A stretch of DNA of 64,000 nt from Rhodococcus sp. OK519 (GTDB lineage Bacteria > Actinomycetota > Actinomycetes > Mycobacteriales > Mycobacteriaceae): positions 620,001 to 684,000 of the forward strand of contig NZ_QAOW01000001.1 in the NCBI RefSeq assembly GCF_003051005.1, written 5' to 3'. Positions 28,071 to 37,353 of this stretch are shown here, piece after piece. Position 1 is the first letter of the stretch, and each line of letters begins with the position of its first letter. The notes below the pieces were generated by a model. It had not been told where the DNA came from. It saw only the letters and a program-made list of their open reading frames with translations, and ran no database searches. The position numbers and the translations under genes were made by a program.

Positions 28071-28424
28071 TCACACCGGTATCCGCAGCGGCCGCGCGAG
28101 CACCCGGGCCAGCACGAGTCCGATCACGATGCCGACGGCGTCGGCCGCGGCGTCCCACACCGATCCGCTGCGCTGGATCGGCAGCGAGCCCTGCAGGACT
28201 TCCGAGATCGCCGCGAACGCCAGCAGCCAGGCAGCGGTCCAGGCTGCGCTGATACGGGCGTAGCGGGACGTGAGGGCCAGCGCGGTGAACATCAGCGCGT
28301 GCGTGAGCTTGTCGCTGTTCTCCGGACCGCTCGGAACCGTCGAACCGGGGGAGAACAGCATCACGAGCACGATCACCGTGGCGATCGCGAGCGGCACGAA
28401 GCGCCTGTCGATCCTGTCGATCAT
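28071..28424 (-). CDS. VanZ-like membrane protein
   Basis: The product has 117 residues with an N-terminal hydrophobic segment and two or three more, and the VanZ-like features NSDKLTHALMFTALAL and LPIQRSGSVWDAAADAVGIVIG (given in part). VanZ-family proteins are small membrane proteins, originally linked to teicoplanin resistance, mostly of unknown function. It lies 11 bp after the GNAT-like gene and is the last gene of a three-gene operon. Confidence 0.75.
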   Translation of the reverse strand: MIDRIDRRFVPLAIATVIVLVMLFSPGSTVPSGPENSDKLTHALMFTALALTSRYARISAAWTAAWLLAFAAISEVLQGSLPIQRSGSVWDAAADAVGIVIGLVLARVLARPLRIPV

Positions 28425-28435
28425 CTGCAGCGGCC

Positions 28436-28768
28436 TCAGCGTTCCGTGACGGCCAGGCCGAGTGCGCCCTGCGCGAACCCCCGGACCGCGGCGGTGGCGG
28501 CGGTGAGGGCGGTGTCCTGGCCGGGGCGTGCCCAGCCGCTCAGAGTGCCCTCTGGGCTCAGACCCACCTCGGCGAGCAGTTCACCCGTCGTGGGCTCGCA
28601 CACGGCCCACGAATAGTGCTCCTCGGTTGCCCACTGCTGGGTTCGTGCGGTGACGTAGCCCGGGTCCTCGATGCCGCCGTCGCGGAGCGCGGGCCGGTCG
28701 TCGACGCGCTCGTCGGCACGGAGCGCGCGCAGGTACCAGGAACCCGCGTTGATCTCGATCGGTTCCAT
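28436..28768 (-). CDS. Short GNAT-like protein (apparently C-terminally truncated)
   Basis: The product has 110 residues. WYLRALRADERVDDRPALRD and YSWAVCEPTTGELLAEVGLS resemble the first half of RimJ/RimL-type N-acetyltransferases. The chain stops at GFAQGALGLAVTER, where the full-length family would continue into the acetyl-CoA-binding and NxxS-KLGF region. It may be a remnant or a non-catalytic domain. It is translationally coupled to the upstream DUF1707 gene: TGATG shares one base between stop and start. Confidence 0.6.
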   Translation of the reverse strand: MEPIEINAGSWYLRALRADERVDDRPALRDGGIEDPGYVTARTQQWATEEHYSWAVCEPTTGELLAEVGLSPEGTLSGWARPGQDTALTAATAAVRGFAQGALGLAVTER

Positions 28769-29169
28769 CAGCGGCCGCCGCGTCCTCTCCTGCCGTCCCT
28801 GCCGCCGAACAGGATCGCCGCGGTCGCGGGAATCAGGAGGAAGAACAGCCAGCTGTTGTCGATCGGCACCAGGAAGAACAGTGCCAGCGCCAAGAACGGA
28901 ATCACCGCCATGACGGTGTTGCGCCACGTCACGTCGCGGTCGGCGGCCGGGGCCTCGGGAGAGACCGTCGCCGGCGCCGACGGCGTGAGCGCCGGCAGAT
29001 CGTCGAACACCCTGTCCAGTTGTCCGCGGGTGGTGGCCGACGCGATCTTCCCGGTGCGCTCGTCGAACTCGGTGACCGTGAGCCGACCGTCGGAGAAGTG
29101 TTGTGTGAGCGTCTCGAGAGCGCGCTCGCGTTCGACGGTGCCGACGCGGATCTCCGGAAGATCTGACAT
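28768..29169 (-). CDS. DUF1707 domain membrane protein
   Basis: The product has 133 residues. The N-terminal 55 residues (IRVGTVERERALETLTQHF and LTVTEFDERTGKIASATT) match DUF1707, a short helical SHOCT-like domain common in actinobacteria. A helical hairpin membrane anchor follows (VMAVIPFLALALFFLVPI and WLFFLLIPATAAILF), then a basic tail GGRDGRRGRGGR. Function is unknown. The ATG at 29169 sits 7 bases from a TAGTCT hexamer, supporting the start over an upstream frame that runs into the accA3 terminator. Confidence 0.8.
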   Translation of the reverse strand: MSDLPEIRVGTVERERALETLTQHFSDGRLTVTEFDERTGKIASATTRGQLDRVFDDLPALTPSAPATVSPEAPAADRDVTWRNTVMAVIPFLALALFFLVPIDNSWLFFLLIPATAAILFGGRDGRRGRGGR

Positions 29170-29176
29170 GGCGTAA

Positions 29177-29182
29177 AGACTA
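29177..29182 (-). promoter_or_regulatory. -10 hexamer TAGTCT for the DUF1707-GNAT-VanZ operon
   Basis: Ends 7 bases before the start codon on the minus strand; no ribosome site, consistent with a leaderless mRNA. Confidence 0.5.
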
Positions 29183-29193
29183 CTGCCCGAACA

Positions 29194-29234
29194 GCACTGT
29201 GCGCGCCTCGCGAATCGCGAGGCGCGCACAGTGC
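29194..29234. terminator. 20-bp perfect inverted repeat after accA3
   Basis: GCACTGTGCGCGCCTCGCGA and its exact complement are separated by one A. It sits 25 bp past the accA3 stop and upstream of the next promoter, a strong hairpin terminator. Confidence 0.75.
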
Positions 29235-29258
29235 GTGGTTCAGGGGTGGTGCGGGGTC

Positions 29259-31049
29259 TTACTTGAGCTCGGCCAGGACCGTGCCCTGCGTGATGGCGGC
29301 GCCGGCCTCGACCGACAGACCCGTCACGACACCGGCCTTGTGAGCGGTGACCGGGTTCTCCATCTTCATGGCCTCGAGGACCGCGATCAGATCGCCCTCG
29401 GCGACCTCCTGGCCCTCCTCGACGGCGACCTTGACGACGGTGCCCTGCATCGGGGCCGTCACGGCGTCGCCCGAGGCGGCACCGGCACCGGCGCCACCGC
29501 GCTTGCGCGCCTTCGGCTTCTTACGGATGGCACCGGCAGCCGCGCCGCCCGTGCCGACCGAGAACGAACCGGGCAGCGAGACCTCGACACGACGGCCACC
29601 GACCTCGACGACGACGGACTGACGCGGCAGGTTCTCGTCTTCGTCTGCCGGGGCGCCCGCACCGGCGTAGGGCTCGATGGTGTTGTCCCAGTCGGTCTCG
29701 ATCCACTTGGTGTAGATGTCGAACGACTCGCCGTTGCCGACGAATGCCGGGTTCTCGACGATGTGGCGGTGGAACGGGAGGACGGTCGCGAGGCCGTCGA
29801 TCTCGAACTCGGCCAGGGCGCGCGATGCTCGCTGGAGGGCTTCTTCGCGGGTGGCGCCGGTGACGATGAGCTTGGCGAGCATGGAGTCGAACTGTCCGCC
29901 GATGACGTCGCCGGCGACGACACCGGAATCGACGCGCACGCCGGGGCCCGAGGGCTCGCGGTAGACGCTGACGGGGCCGGGAGCCGGCATGAAGCCGCGG
30001 CCGGCGTCTTCACCGTTGATGCGGAACTCGAAGGAGTGTCCACGCGGGGTGGGATCTTCCTTGATGGAGAGTTCTTCACCGTTGGCGATGAGGAACTGCT
30101 GACGCACGAGGTCGATGCCCGCGGTCTCTTCCGTGACGGGGTGCTCGACCTGCAGGCGGGTGTTGACCTCGAGGAAGGAGACGGTGTCGCCCTGCACCAG
30201 GTACTCGACCGTTCCGGCGCCGTAGTAGCCGGCTTCCTTGCAGATGGCCTTGGCGGACGCGTGGATGCGGGCGCGCTGATCGTCCGTCAGGAACGGCGCG
30301 GGGGCCTCCTCGACGAGCTTCTGGAAGCGACGCTGCAGCGAGCAGTCGCGGGTGCCGGCGACGACGACGTTGCCGTGCTGGTCGGCGATGACCTGAGCCT
30401 CGACGTGGCGGGCCTTGTCCAGGTACTGCTCGACGAAGCACTCGCCGCGACCGAAGGCGGCGATCGCCTCACGGGTGGCGGACTCGAACAGCTCCGGGAT
30501 TTCCTCGATGGTCTGCGCGACCTTCATGCCGCGGCCACCGCCACCGAAGGCGGCCTTGATCGCGACCGGGACGCCGTACTGCTTGGCGAACTCGACGACC
30601 TCGTCGGCGTTCTTGACCGGATCCTTGGTGCCGGCCGCCATCGGAGCCTTGGCGCGCTCGGCGATGTGGCGGGCGGTGACCTTGTCACCCAGGTCGCGGA
30701 TGGACTGCGGCGAGGGGCCGATCCAGATCAGGCCGGCGTCGATGACGGCCTGCGCGAAGTCCGCGTTCTCGGACAGGAAGCCGTAGCCGGGGTGGATCGC
30801 GTCGGCGCCGGACTTCTTGGCGGCGTCGAGGATCTTGTCGAACACCAGGTAGGACTCGGCCGACGTCTGGCCGCCGAGGGCGAAGGCCTCGTCAGCCAGC
30901 TTCACGAACTGCGCGTCCGCATCCGGCTCGGCGTAGACAGCGACGCTGCCGTAGCCGGCGTCCTTCGCGGCTCGGATGACCCGCACAGCGATTTCGCCGC
31001 GGTTGGCGACGAGCACCTTCGTGATCTGCGCGCTGGCATGAGTGGGCAC
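29259..31049 (-). CDS. accA3: Acyl-CoA carboxylase alpha subunit: biotin carboxylase plus biotin carrier protein
   Basis: The product has 596 residues. Residues 1-450 form the ATP-grasp biotin carboxylase ([20 protein letters not shown]-like start, [10 protein letters not shown] glycine-rich loop, [17 protein letters not shown]). A linker rich in Ala/Gly/Lys follows, then the carrier domain with biotinyl Lys562 in EAMKMEN. AccA3 carboxylates biotin for several beta subunits, including the one encoded by accD5 at 35.6 kb, to make malonyl- and methylmalonyl-CoA for fatty and mycolic acids. The GTG at 31049 has AGGAGG upstream. BirA, encoded at 37.4 kb, would attach the biotin. Confidence 0.95.
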   Translation of the reverse strand: MPTHASAQITKVLVANRGEIAVRVIRAAKDAGYGSVAVYAEPDADAQFVKLADEAFALGGQTSAESYLVFDKILDAAKKSGADAIHPGYGFLSENADFAQAVIDAGLIWIGPSPQSIRDLGDKVTARHIAERAKAPMAAGTKDPVKNADEVVEFAKQYGVPVAIKAAFGGGGRGMKVAQTIEEIPELFESATREAIAAFGRGECFVEQYLDKARHVEAQVIADQHGNVVVAGTRDCSLQRRFQKLVEEAPAPFLTDDQRARIHASAKAICKEAGYYGAGTVEYLVQGDTVSFLEVNTRLQVEHPVTEETAGIDLVRQQFLIANGEELSIKEDPTPRGHSFEFRINGEDAGRGFMPAPGPVSVYREPSGPGVRVDSGVVAGDVIGGQFDSMLAKLIVTGATREEALQRASRALAEFEIDGLATVLPFHRHIVENPAFVGNGESFDIYTKWIETDWDNTIEPYAGAGAPADEDENLPRQSVVVEVGGRRVEVSLPGSFSVGTGGAAAGAIRKKPKARKRGGAGAGAASGDAVTAPMQGTVVKVAVEEGQEVAEGDLIAVLEAMKMENPVTAHKAGVVTGLSVEAGAAITQGTVLAELK

Positions 31050-31204
31050 TGAGCCTCCTGTGTTTCGCATGGTCTGTCCCCGTGGATCACCTGTGGGGTC
31101 ACCGGCGGGTATCTATTGGCATCTCATCGGAGTGTATGCATCAATCCGATAGACGATGTAACCGGATAGCGCTTACACATTAGGTGCTCAGATCGGCATC
31201 GCAA

Positions 31205-31222
31205 CACTACTGATCAGTAGTG
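31205..31222. promoter_or_regulatory. 18-bp perfect palindrome upstream of accA3
   Basis: CACTACTGATCAGTAGTG overlaps the stop codon of the upstream acyltransferase-like gene and lies about 156 bp before the accA3 start. It is a candidate operator; the cognate regulator is unknown. Confidence 0.4.
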
Positions 31223-32634
31223 GCGCCCTCGGCTGCGACGGCGGTGGGCAAGTTCGCCCGGACGGGTTCCGTGGCCGACACGACGTCGAGCATGGCCCGG
31301 CGCGCGCGATCGAGGAACAGCAGCACGCCCTCCGTCGCGGTGTCGGTTCCGGGGAATCGTGCGGAGACGTTGAGTCCGTGCGGAGTTCGGTTCACCCAGA
31401 CGTACACGTCGTGGGTGTAATGGCGGCTGCGCAGGGCTCGGGCGTGGATCTCCGGCCACTGCTGAGCCATCGGGACGAAGCGGACATCCATGTACGAGAC
31501 GACGAACCGTGGCCGGATCGGTGTCCGCAGGATCTCCTCGACGCGCGCGAACGGAACCTTGGCCGCGGGCTTGGTGAGGGTGATCGCAGCCGCCGCCCGC
31601 GCCGCGGCCTCGGCGAAGTCGGCCGCGCCGGCGATGTCGAATTCGATCGGGGCGAGCCCCACGAACCAGCCCAGCGACGTGGCCCAGTGCGGATCGTTGC
31701 GGGTGTGCACGGGCGACACGGTGCGGAAGACCGTGTCGCCGCTCAGTTCCGCACCGGCCCGCGCCAGGCACGCCAGCACCCCCGCGAAGAAGTTCTGCCC
31801 GGCACGGTGGCTCGCAGTGTTGAAGGCGGCGGCCTGCCCGGCGTCGAACACCCACTCCGACACCGCCCGCTGCGCGACCCGACTGTCGGGACGTGGGCCC
31901 AGATCGAGCGGGAAGTCCGACAGCCTGCCCTTGCTGCGCGCGAACGCCGACCGCCAGGACTCGACTGCCGGATGGGTGTGGTCGATCGCCGCCGCCGTGG
32001 CCCGTTCCTCGGAGCCGAAATCGATGTAGCTGCCCGCCGGGACGAGCAGCGACGGCCGCCCCGTCAGCACCTCCGTGTACAGGCTGGTGATCTCGTGCGC
32101 CACCAGCACCACCGACAGCCCGTCGATGATCGAGTGATCGGCGGCGAAGAAGATGGTGCACTCGGGTTCCGGATCGGAGTGCTCGAGCGTGACGAACAGG
32201 TACGCGGGCCAGCGATGCGGCGACGTGAGCTCGTCGAACAGGTCGTGAACCCGGTCGTAGACGGTGTCCTCGTCGAACTCGTACTCGTGCCGAACCTCGT
32301 TGAGTTCGATACCGCCCGGGTCGATCGTGCGACGCGTGATGCGCCCGTCGTGCTCGAGGGCCGCATGGGTGCGCAGCGGTTCGTGGCGTTCGATCCACAT
32401 GCCGACCGCGGTGCGGAATACGTCGTGATCGAGGTGCCCCGGGATCCGGAACGCGGCACCCAGCCACGATTCCCTGCCGTCGTCGTGCGTGCCGTCGGCG
32501 GTACGGCGCAGGTGCGCCTCGTGGATGTACGACGCCGGGCGGCCGTCGTCCATCCATCCCGTCGTGGCTTCCGGTAGCCACTCGGTGAGCATGCCGGGGG
32601 AGATCGCGTAGTCCGCGAGCTCGGTGAATTCCAT
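31207..32634 (-). CDS. Condensation-domain (PapA-like acyltransferase) protein
   Basis: The product has about 475 residues of the condensation/CoA-dependent acyltransferase fold. The catalytic motif reads AADHSIIDG (His167, Asp171), i.e. HHxxxDG with the first His replaced by Asp, but the essential second His is kept. SYMDVRFVP and the N-terminal MEFTELADYAISPGMLTEW resemble PapA proteins that acylate trehalose or glycolipids in mycolata. No NRPS adenylation or carrier domain is attached. The start could instead be the GTG at 32688, 18 codons upstream. It sits beside accA3, so lipid acyl transfer is plausible but unproven. Confidence 0.75.
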   Translation of the reverse strand: MEFTELADYAISPGMLTEWLPEATTGWMDDGRPASYIHEAHLRRTADGTHDDGRESWLGAAFRIPGHLDHDVFRTAVGMWIERHEPLRTHAALEHDGRITRRTIDPGGIELNEVRHEYEFDEDTVYDRVHDLFDELTSPHRWPAYLFVTLEHSDPEPECTIFFAADHSIIDGLSVVLVAHEITSLYTEVLTGRPSLLVPAGSYIDFGSEERATAAAIDHTHPAVESWRSAFARSKGRLSDFPLDLGPRPDSRVAQRAVSEWVFDAGQAAAFNTASHRAGQNFFAGVLACLARAGAELSGDTVFRTVSPVHTRNDPHWATSLGWFVGLAPIEFDIAGAADFAEAAARAAAAITLTKPAAKVPFARVEEILRTPIRPRFVVSYMDVRFVPMAQQWPEIHARALRSRHYTHDVYVWVNRTPHGLNVSARFPGTDTATEGVLLFLDRARRAMLDVVSATEPVRANLPTAVAAEGATTDQ

Positions 32635-32745
32635 CGTGGAGAATCCAGTCTCTTGTCCCGCCGCGGTGGCGGCGGTGAAGATCGTCACAGTGAACCTGCC
32701 GGGGAGGGTCGCTCCCCGGTCAGTGGTGCAGCGGAAGGTGTCCGC

Positions 32746-33159
32746 TCAGTTGCGCAGGTGGCGCTTGATACGGGCGAGCATCGCGCTCATGCCGCGCAAC
32801 CGCAGTGGGCTGACGGCGTCGGCCAGGCCGAGGTTCGAGTAGAAGTCGTCCGGAACCGCGAGAATCGTTGTGGCACTGTGTCCGTCGAGTCCCTGGTGAA
32901 GAATCGACGCGAATCCCCGGGTGGTGGGGGCTTCGGCGGGGGCACTGAAATGCAGGCGCACCTTCTCGGGGTCGGAGCTATCGACGAACAGGAACAGCGG
33001 CGACTGGCACTCGGGGACCGGCTCCATCGCGTCCTGCTCGAGTTCGGCGGGCAACGGTGCGAGCTCACGGCTGAACTCGAGGAGCAACTGCAGCTTGTCC
33101 TGTCCGTCGACGGCGGCGAAGTCGTCGACGATCTCGGCAAGGCTCTCGGGCAGGCTCAC
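32746..33159 (-). CDS. SufE family protein
   Basis: The product has 137 residues. SufE proteins accept persulfide sulfur from a cysteine desulfurase and pass it on; the acceptor Cys51 is in [22 protein letters not shown] and [18 protein letters not shown] are further family signatures. The GTG at 33159 overlaps the sseA stop by 4 bp (GTGA), so translation is coupled to the sulfurtransferase, pointing to a shared sulfur-relay function. The same sseA-sufE pair precedes accA3 in M. tuberculosis, from memory. Confidence 0.87.
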   Translation of the reverse strand: MSLPESLAEIVDDFAAVDGQDKLQLLLEFSRELAPLPAELEQDAMEPVPECQSPLFLFVDSSDPEKVRLHFSAPAEAPTTRGFASILHQGLDGHSATTILAVPDDFYSNLGLADAVSPLRLRGMSAMLARIKRHLRN

Positions 33160-34079
33160 GACGCCGCTTCCTGGGTGGAACCGGGCGCTGCGCCGGGCAC
33201 GGCCCCCGGCTCGTCGCCCTTGACGATCGGCACCCGCACGACGTTGCCCCATTCCGTCCATGAACCGTCGTAGTTCCGGACGTTCGGGTATCCGAGCAGA
33301 TGCGTCAGGACGAACCACGTGTGGCTCGACCGCTCACCGATGCGGCAGTACGCGACCACGTCGTCGTCGTGCGAGAAGTCCGCGTAGATCTCCTCGAGTT
33401 CCGGGCGGGTCCGGAACCGGCCGTCGGGGGCCGCGGCGCGCGCCCACGGGATCGATACCGCGGTCGGGATGTGACCGCCGCGCAGAGCGCCCTCTTCCGG
33501 GTAGTCCGGCATGTGCGTGCGTTCGCCCGTGTACTCCTGCGGCGACCGGACGTCGACCAGCGGGCCGTGGCCCAGGTGGGCGAGGACGTCGTCCTTGAAC
33601 GCGCGGATCGAACTGTCGTCGCGCGCGATCACCGGGTACCCGGTGGGGGCCGGCATCGGGACGTCGAGCGTGGTGTCGCGGTTCTCCGACAGCCATGCGC
33701 CGCGGCCGCCGTCGAGCAGCCGGACGTCCTCGTGACCGAAAAGCGTGAACACCCACAGCGCGTATGCCGCCCACCAGTTGCTCTTGTCGCCGTAGATCAC
33801 CACGGTGTCGTCGCGGGCGATGCCCTTGCGACTCATCAGTTCGGCGAACTTCTCGCCGTCGATGTAGTCGCGCGTGACCGGGTCGTTGAGGTCCAGGTGC
33901 CAGTCGATCTTCACCGCGCCGGGGATGTGGCCGATGTCGTACAGCAGGACGTCCTCGTCCGACTCCACGACCTTCACGCCGGGCGCTCCCAGGTTGACGG
34001 ACAGCCACTCGGTCGAGACGAGCCGCTCCGGATGGGTGTACGCAGCGAACGCGGGGTTGGGATCGGGCGCGACGGGCAC
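33156..34079 (-). CDS. sseA: Thiosulfate/3-mercaptopyruvate sulfurtransferase (tandem rhodanese)
   Basis: The product has 307 residues with two rhodanese domains. The N-terminal one is non-catalytic (Asp98 in YGDKS where the catalytic Cys would be). The C-terminal one has active-site Cys245 in the loop CRIGERS, typical of actinobacterial Sse[10 protein letters not shown] marks the second domain. It moves sulfane sulfur from thiosulfate to cyanide or protein acceptors. The GTG at 34079 is chosen because AGGAG lies just upstream and the extension to 34703 would overlap the haemoglobin gene. It is coupled to the SufE gene downstream. Confidence 0.88.
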   Translation of the reverse strand: MPVAPDPNPAFAAYTHPERLVSTEWLSVNLGAPGVKVVESDEDVLLYDIGHIPGAVKIDWHLDLNDPVTRDYIDGEKFAELMSRKGIARDDTVVIYGDKSNWWAAYALWVFTLFGHEDVRLLDGGRGAWLSENRDTTLDVPMPAPTGYPVIARDDSSIRAFKDDVLAHLGHGPLVDVRSPQEYTGERTHMPDYPEEGALRGGHIPTAVSIPWARAAAPDGRFRTRPELEEIYADFSHDDDVVAYCRIGERSSHTWFVLTHLLGYPNVRNYDGSWTEWGNVVRVPIVKGDEPGAVPGAAPGSTQEAAS

Positions 34080-34107
34080 GGGTGGGCTCCTGAGGCAGGT
34101 GTGGATG

Positions 34108-34124
34108 GAGGGTGGTCCACCCTC
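34108..34124. promoter_or_regulatory. 17-bp palindrome between sseA and the truncated haemoglobin gene
   Basis: GAGGGTGG-T-CCACCCTC is a perfect inverted repeat 29 bp upstream of the sseA start in the 117-bp divergent region. Candidate operator. Confidence 0.4.
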
Positions 34125-34182
34125 AATTCTATGCGGTCGCTCATTCGGGAGCGTGACCGATATCGCGTTCGCTACCGGCGGG

Positions 34183-34188
34183 TACTGT
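34183..34188 (+). promoter_or_regulatory. -10 hexamer TACTGT for the truncated haemoglobin gene
   Basis: Ends 8 bases before the GTG at 34197; supports this start and a leaderless mRNA. Confidence 0.45.
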
Positions 34189-34196
34189 CGGGCACC

Positions 34197-34583
34197 GTGA
34201 CGAGCCCCGACGACCGGCGTGGCGAACTGGCCACCCGGGCCGACATCGATCGTCTGCTGCGCTGTTTCTACGAGCGAGCCCTGGCCGACCCCCTGCTCTC
34301 GCCGGTCTTCGAGACCCTTGCGGTGGTCGGCCTCGACGAACATCTGCCCGTGGTCGGTGACTTCTGGGAACAGATCCTGTTCCGGACCACGCGGTATCGG
34401 GGACACTTCGGGCCCGTGCACGAAGCGCTGCACCGGCAGCACGATCTGACCGATGCCCGATTCGAGCGCTGGCTGGGACTGTGGTGCGAGACCGTGGACG
34501 AATCGTTCGCGGGCACCGACGCGGAACGCGCCAAGGCGAAGGCCCACTCGATGGCGGCGGCGCTGCAGCGCGCCAGGGGCTAG
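34197..34583 (+). CDS. Group III truncated haemoglobin
   Basis: The product has 128 residues. [16 protein letters not shown], the B-helix to CD corner [15 protein letters not shown], and [19 protein letters not shown] with several candidate proximal histidines (residues 75-82) are the pattern of group III truncated haemoglobins, confirmed by RFERWLGLW near the C-terminus. These small haem proteins bind oxygen or nitric oxide; redox and sulfide-related roles have been proposed. It diverges from sseA, so a shared regulator sensing redox or sulfur state is conceivable. It ends 10 bp from the convergent maf gene. Confidence 0.82.
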   Translation: MTSPDDRRGELATRADIDRLLRCFYERALADPLLSPVFETLAVVGLDEHLPVVGDFWEQILFRTTRYRGHFGPVHEALHRQHDLTDARFERWLGLWCETVDESFAGTDAERAKAKAHSMAAALQRARG

Positions 34584-34593
34584 CGGTTCGGCG

Positions 34594-35238
34594 TCAGCGC
34601 ACGACGGCGTTGGCGGACCACAGTTCGGCGACCCCGACGCCGACATCGGAGAGTAGTCGGCGCACCAGGGGCAGGCCGATACCGATGACGCTCGACGGAT
34701 CACCCTCGATCCGCTCCACGAACCAGCCGCCGAGGCTGTCGAGCGTGAACGCGCCGGCCACCTTCAACGGCTCACCCGTCGCGAGATACGCCTCGAGGTC
34801 CGCATCGGACGGCGACGCGAAGTGGACGACGGTTCCGCTGTGATCGGACGTGTCGGCGACGATCGCGCCGTCCGAGAGGCGAAGGACGCTGTGTCCGGTC
34901 AGAAGGGTTGCGCTGCGGCCGGCCATGGAGCGCCAGCGGCTACGTGCGATGTCGACGCTGTGGGGCTTGCCCTGGAGTTCGCCGTCGATGAGCAGCATCG
35001 AGTCGCAACCGATCACGACGGCGTCGGAGAGGCCCTCGGCGATCAGCGCGGGAATCACGTCGCGGGCCTTGGCCTCGGCGAGCGTGGTGACGACCAGTTC
35101 GGGAGCAGCGGACGGCCCCAGACGGTCGATGATTGCATCCTCGTCCACGCCTGAGACGCGGACGGTGGGCTCGACCCCGGCGCCCCGCAGCACGGAAAGC
35201 CGTGCCGGGGACGCCGAGGCGAGAACCAGGTGTGTCAC
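34594..35238 (-). CDS. maf: Maf-like nucleoside triphosphate pyrophosphatase
   Basis: The product has 214 residues. The family begins with [14 protein letters not shown] and has the catalytic [13 protein letters not shown] and [18 protein letters not shown], plus the [17 protein letters not shown] loop. Maf proteins hydrolyse modified or canonical NTPs to NMP and pyrophosphate, cleaning the nucleotide pool. The GTG at 35238 gives the normal N-terminus; the longer frame would overlap accE5. It is the third gene after accD5 and accE5 on the minus strand, 17 bp downstream of the latter, as in M. tuberculosis from memory. Confidence 0.9.
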   Translation of the reverse strand: MTHLVLASASPARLSVLRGAGVEPTVRVSGVDEDAIIDRLGPSAAPELVVTTLAEAKARDVIPALIAEGLSDAVVIGCDSMLLIDGELQGKPHSVDIARSRWRSMAGRSATLLTGHSVLRLSDGAIVADTSDHSGTVVHFASPSDADLEAYLATGEPLKVAGAFTLDSLGGWFVERIEGDPSSVIGIGLPLVRRLLSDVGVGVAELWSANAVVR

Positions 35239-35255
35239 TCGTGCGGACCGTTCGA

Positions 35256-35600
35256 TCAGAACGGGCGCGGCGCGACCGGGTTGCCGAACGAGTACGGGGA
35301 GAACGGCGCGCGTCCGCGATGCATGCGGGTGGGTGCGCCCCACGTCTCGGGCGGCAGGCTGTCAGCGACGGGCTCGCCGGCGGCCGCCGCCGCGCACAGG
35401 ACCGTGACGACGGCTGCGATCTCCTCGTCCGTCGGGTTGCCCTTGACGACCGTGATCAGCGGAGACTGCGGGCTCTCGGACGACACTGCGGCATCGGCCT
35501 CCAAACCGGCGACAGCTTCGGCCAATGCGGCTCCTTCGAGGGAGGACGCATCCAGCAGTTCGGCGTCGGTGAGCGCTTCTTCCCGGGTGGTCGCTGTCAT
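35256..35600 (-). CDS. accE5: Acyl-CoA carboxylase epsilon subunit
   Basis: The product has 114 residues. An acidic, low-complexity N-terminus precedes [20 protein letters not shown], the conserved AccE core; the C-terminus carries WGAPTRMHR. The epsilon subunit bridges AccA3 and AccD5 and stimulates the complex. The start overlaps the accD5 stop (ATGA), as expected for coupled stoichiometric synthesis. Confidence 0.88.
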   Translation of the reverse strand: MTATTREEALTDAELLDASSLEGAALAEAVAGLEADAAVSSESPQSPLITVVKGNPTDEEIAAVVTVLCAAAAAGEPVADSLPPETWGAPTRMHRGRAPFSPYSFGNPVAPRPF

Positions 35601-37237
35601 AGGGGGATGTTCCCATGCTTCTTCGGCGGAAGCGAAACCATCTTGCGCTCGAGCAGGCGCAGAGCGGCAACGATCTGTCCGCGAGTGTGCGACGGCGGGA
35701 TGACGGCGTCGACGTAACCGCGCTCGGCCGCAATGTACGGGTTCACCAGGGTGTCCTCGTACTCCTGCTGCAGCGTCAGGCGCAGGGCGTCGACGTCCTC
35801 ACCGTTCTTGGCGGCCTCGAGCAGCTGCTTGCGGTTGACGAAGCCGACGGCACCGGAGGCGCCCATGACGGCGATCTGCGCGGTGGGCCACGCCAGGTTG
35901 ACGTCGGCGCCCATGTGCTTGGAGCCCATGACGTCGTACGCGCCGCCGTACGCCTTGCGGGTGATGACGGTGATCTTGCCGACCGTGGCCTCGCCGTACG
36001 CGTACAGCAGCTTGGCGCCGCGACGGATGATGCCGTTGTACTCCTGCTCGGTGCCCGGGAGGAAGCCCGGGACGTCGACCAGAGTGATGATCGGGACGTT
36101 GAACGCGTCGCACGTGCGGACGAACCGCGCGGCCTTCTCGGACGCGTCGATGTCCAGGCAGCCCGCGAACTGCGTGGGCTGGTTCGCGACGATGCCGACG
36201 CTGCGGCCGTCGACACGGCCGTAGCCGATGATGACGTTCATGGCGCGGCCGGCCTGCACCTCGAGGAACTCGTCGTCGTCGAGGATGCGACGGATGACCT
36301 CGTGCATGTCGTACGGCTGGTTGGCCGAATCCGGGATCAGGGTGTCGAGCTCGCGGTCCTCGTCGGTGAGCGAGTCCTCGATCGAGCCGACGATCGGATC
36401 GGTCGGGGCCAGGCGCGGGGTCGCGGCCTGGTTGTTGCTCGGCAGGTAGGACAGCAGGTCCTTGACGTAGTCGAGCGCGTCCTGCTCGCCGGAGGCGACG
36501 TAGTGCGCGACACCCGACTTGGCCATGTGGGTCCGGGCGCCGCCCAGATCCTCCATGGTGACGTCCTCACCCGTGACGGTCTTGATGACGTCGGGTCCGG
36601 TGACGAACATCTGGCTGGCCTCGTCGACCATGACGACGAAGTCGGTCAGCGCGGGGGAGTACACGTGGCCACCGGCAGCCGGGCCCATGATCAGGGAGAT
36701 CTGCGGGATGACACCCGAGGCCTGGACATTGCGGTGGAAGATCTCGCCGTACAGGCCGAGCGAGACGACGCCCTCCTGGATACGCGCGCCGGCACCTTCG
36801 TTGATGCCGATCAGCGGGCGGCCGGTCTTGATCGCCAGGTCCATGACCTTGACGATCTTCTCGCCGTAGATCTCGCCGAGCGAGCCGCCGAACACGGTGG
36901 CGTCCTGGCTGAAGACGCAGACGTCGCGGCCGTCGATGGTGCCGTAGCCGGTGACGACGCCGTCGCCGACGGGACGGTTGTCGGCGAGGCCGAAGTTGGT
37001 GCTGCGGTGGCGAGCCAGGGCGTCGAGCTCGACGAACGAGCCCTCGTCCAGCAGTGCCGTGATGCGCTCACGGGCCGTCAGCTTGCCCTTGGCGTGGACC
37101 TTCTCGACGGCTGCTTCGCCCATGGGCTGCATTGCCTGCGCCTGGCGATTGCGCAGGTCAGCGAGCTTTCCTGCCGTCGTGTGAATATCCGGGGTGTTCG
37201 CCGCCTCCGCCGCGGCTGGCTCCTGCACACTGGTCAT
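35597..37237 (-). CDS. accD5: Acyl-CoA (propionyl-CoA) carboxylase beta subunit
   Basis: The product has 546 residues with N- and C-terminal carboxyltransferase domains of crotonase fold. [20 protein letters not shown] and the later [20 protein letters not shown] line the acyl-CoA and biotin sites with their glycine-rich oxyanion holes. AccD5 with AccA3 and AccE5 makes methylmalonyl-CoA and malonyl-CoA. It heads accD5-accE5-maf and diverges from birA across 116 bp. A TAAGCT hexamer 8 bases from the ATG suggests a leaderless mRNA. Confidence 0.95.
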   Translation of the reverse strand: MTSVQEPAAAEAANTPDIHTTAGKLADLRNRQAQAMQPMGEAAVEKVHAKGKLTARERITALLDEGSFVELDALARHRSTNFGLADNRPVGDGVVTGYGTIDGRDVCVFSQDATVFGGSLGEIYGEKIVKVMDLAIKTGRPLIGINEGAGARIQEGVVSLGLYGEIFHRNVQASGVIPQISLIMGPAAGGHVYSPALTDFVVMVDEASQMFVTGPDVIKTVTGEDVTMEDLGGARTHMAKSGVAHYVASGEQDALDYVKDLLSYLPSNNQAATPRLAPTDPIVGSIEDSLTDEDRELDTLIPDSANQPYDMHEVIRRILDDDEFLEVQAGRAMNVIIGYGRVDGRSVGIVANQPTQFAGCLDIDASEKAARFVRTCDAFNVPIITLVDVPGFLPGTEQEYNGIIRRGAKLLYAYGEATVGKITVITRKAYGGAYDVMGSKHMGADVNLAWPTAQIAVMGASGAVGFVNRKQLLEAAKNGEDVDALRLTLQQEYEDTLVNPYIAAERGYVDAVIPPSHTRGQIVAALRLLERKMVSLPPKKHGNIPL

Positions 37238-37245
37238 GGGAAGTG

Positions 37246-37251
37246 AGCTTA
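37246..37251 (-). promoter_or_regulatory. -10 hexamer TAAGCT for the accD5-accE5-maf operon
   Basis: Ends 8 bases before the accD5 ATG on the minus strand. Confidence 0.45.
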
Positions 37252-37293
37252 GCCAGGTCTCCCGACGCCCGTTTGCACGAGGTCGGGTTGCGC

Positions 37294-37304
37294 TGAATTA
37301 TTCA
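37294..37304. promoter_or_regulatory. 11-bp AT-rich palindrome between accD5 and birA
   Basis: TGAAT-T-ATTCA lies midway between the divergent -10 hexamers, about 37-42 bp from each, in an otherwise GC-rich region. Candidate shared operator. Confidence 0.35.
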
Positions 37305-37341
37305 ACCTAAGCTACTGGCGAGTCACATTCCAAGCGCATCC

Positions 37342-37347
37342 TAGGCT
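37342..37347 (+). promoter_or_regulatory. -10 hexamer TAGGCT for birA
   Basis: Ends 6 bases before the ATG at 37354; leaderless geometry. Confidence 0.5.
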
Positions 37348-37353
37348 GGACGA

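Noticed and set aside
29199-31052. A 617-codon open frame opposite accA3
   Set aside because: Antisense to a complete biotin carboxylase gene; the translated sequence is repetitive Asp/Gly/Val-rich with no homology features.
35615-37246. A 543-codon plus-strand frame opposite accD5
   Set aside because: Antisense shadow of accD5; no start signal and no family motifs.
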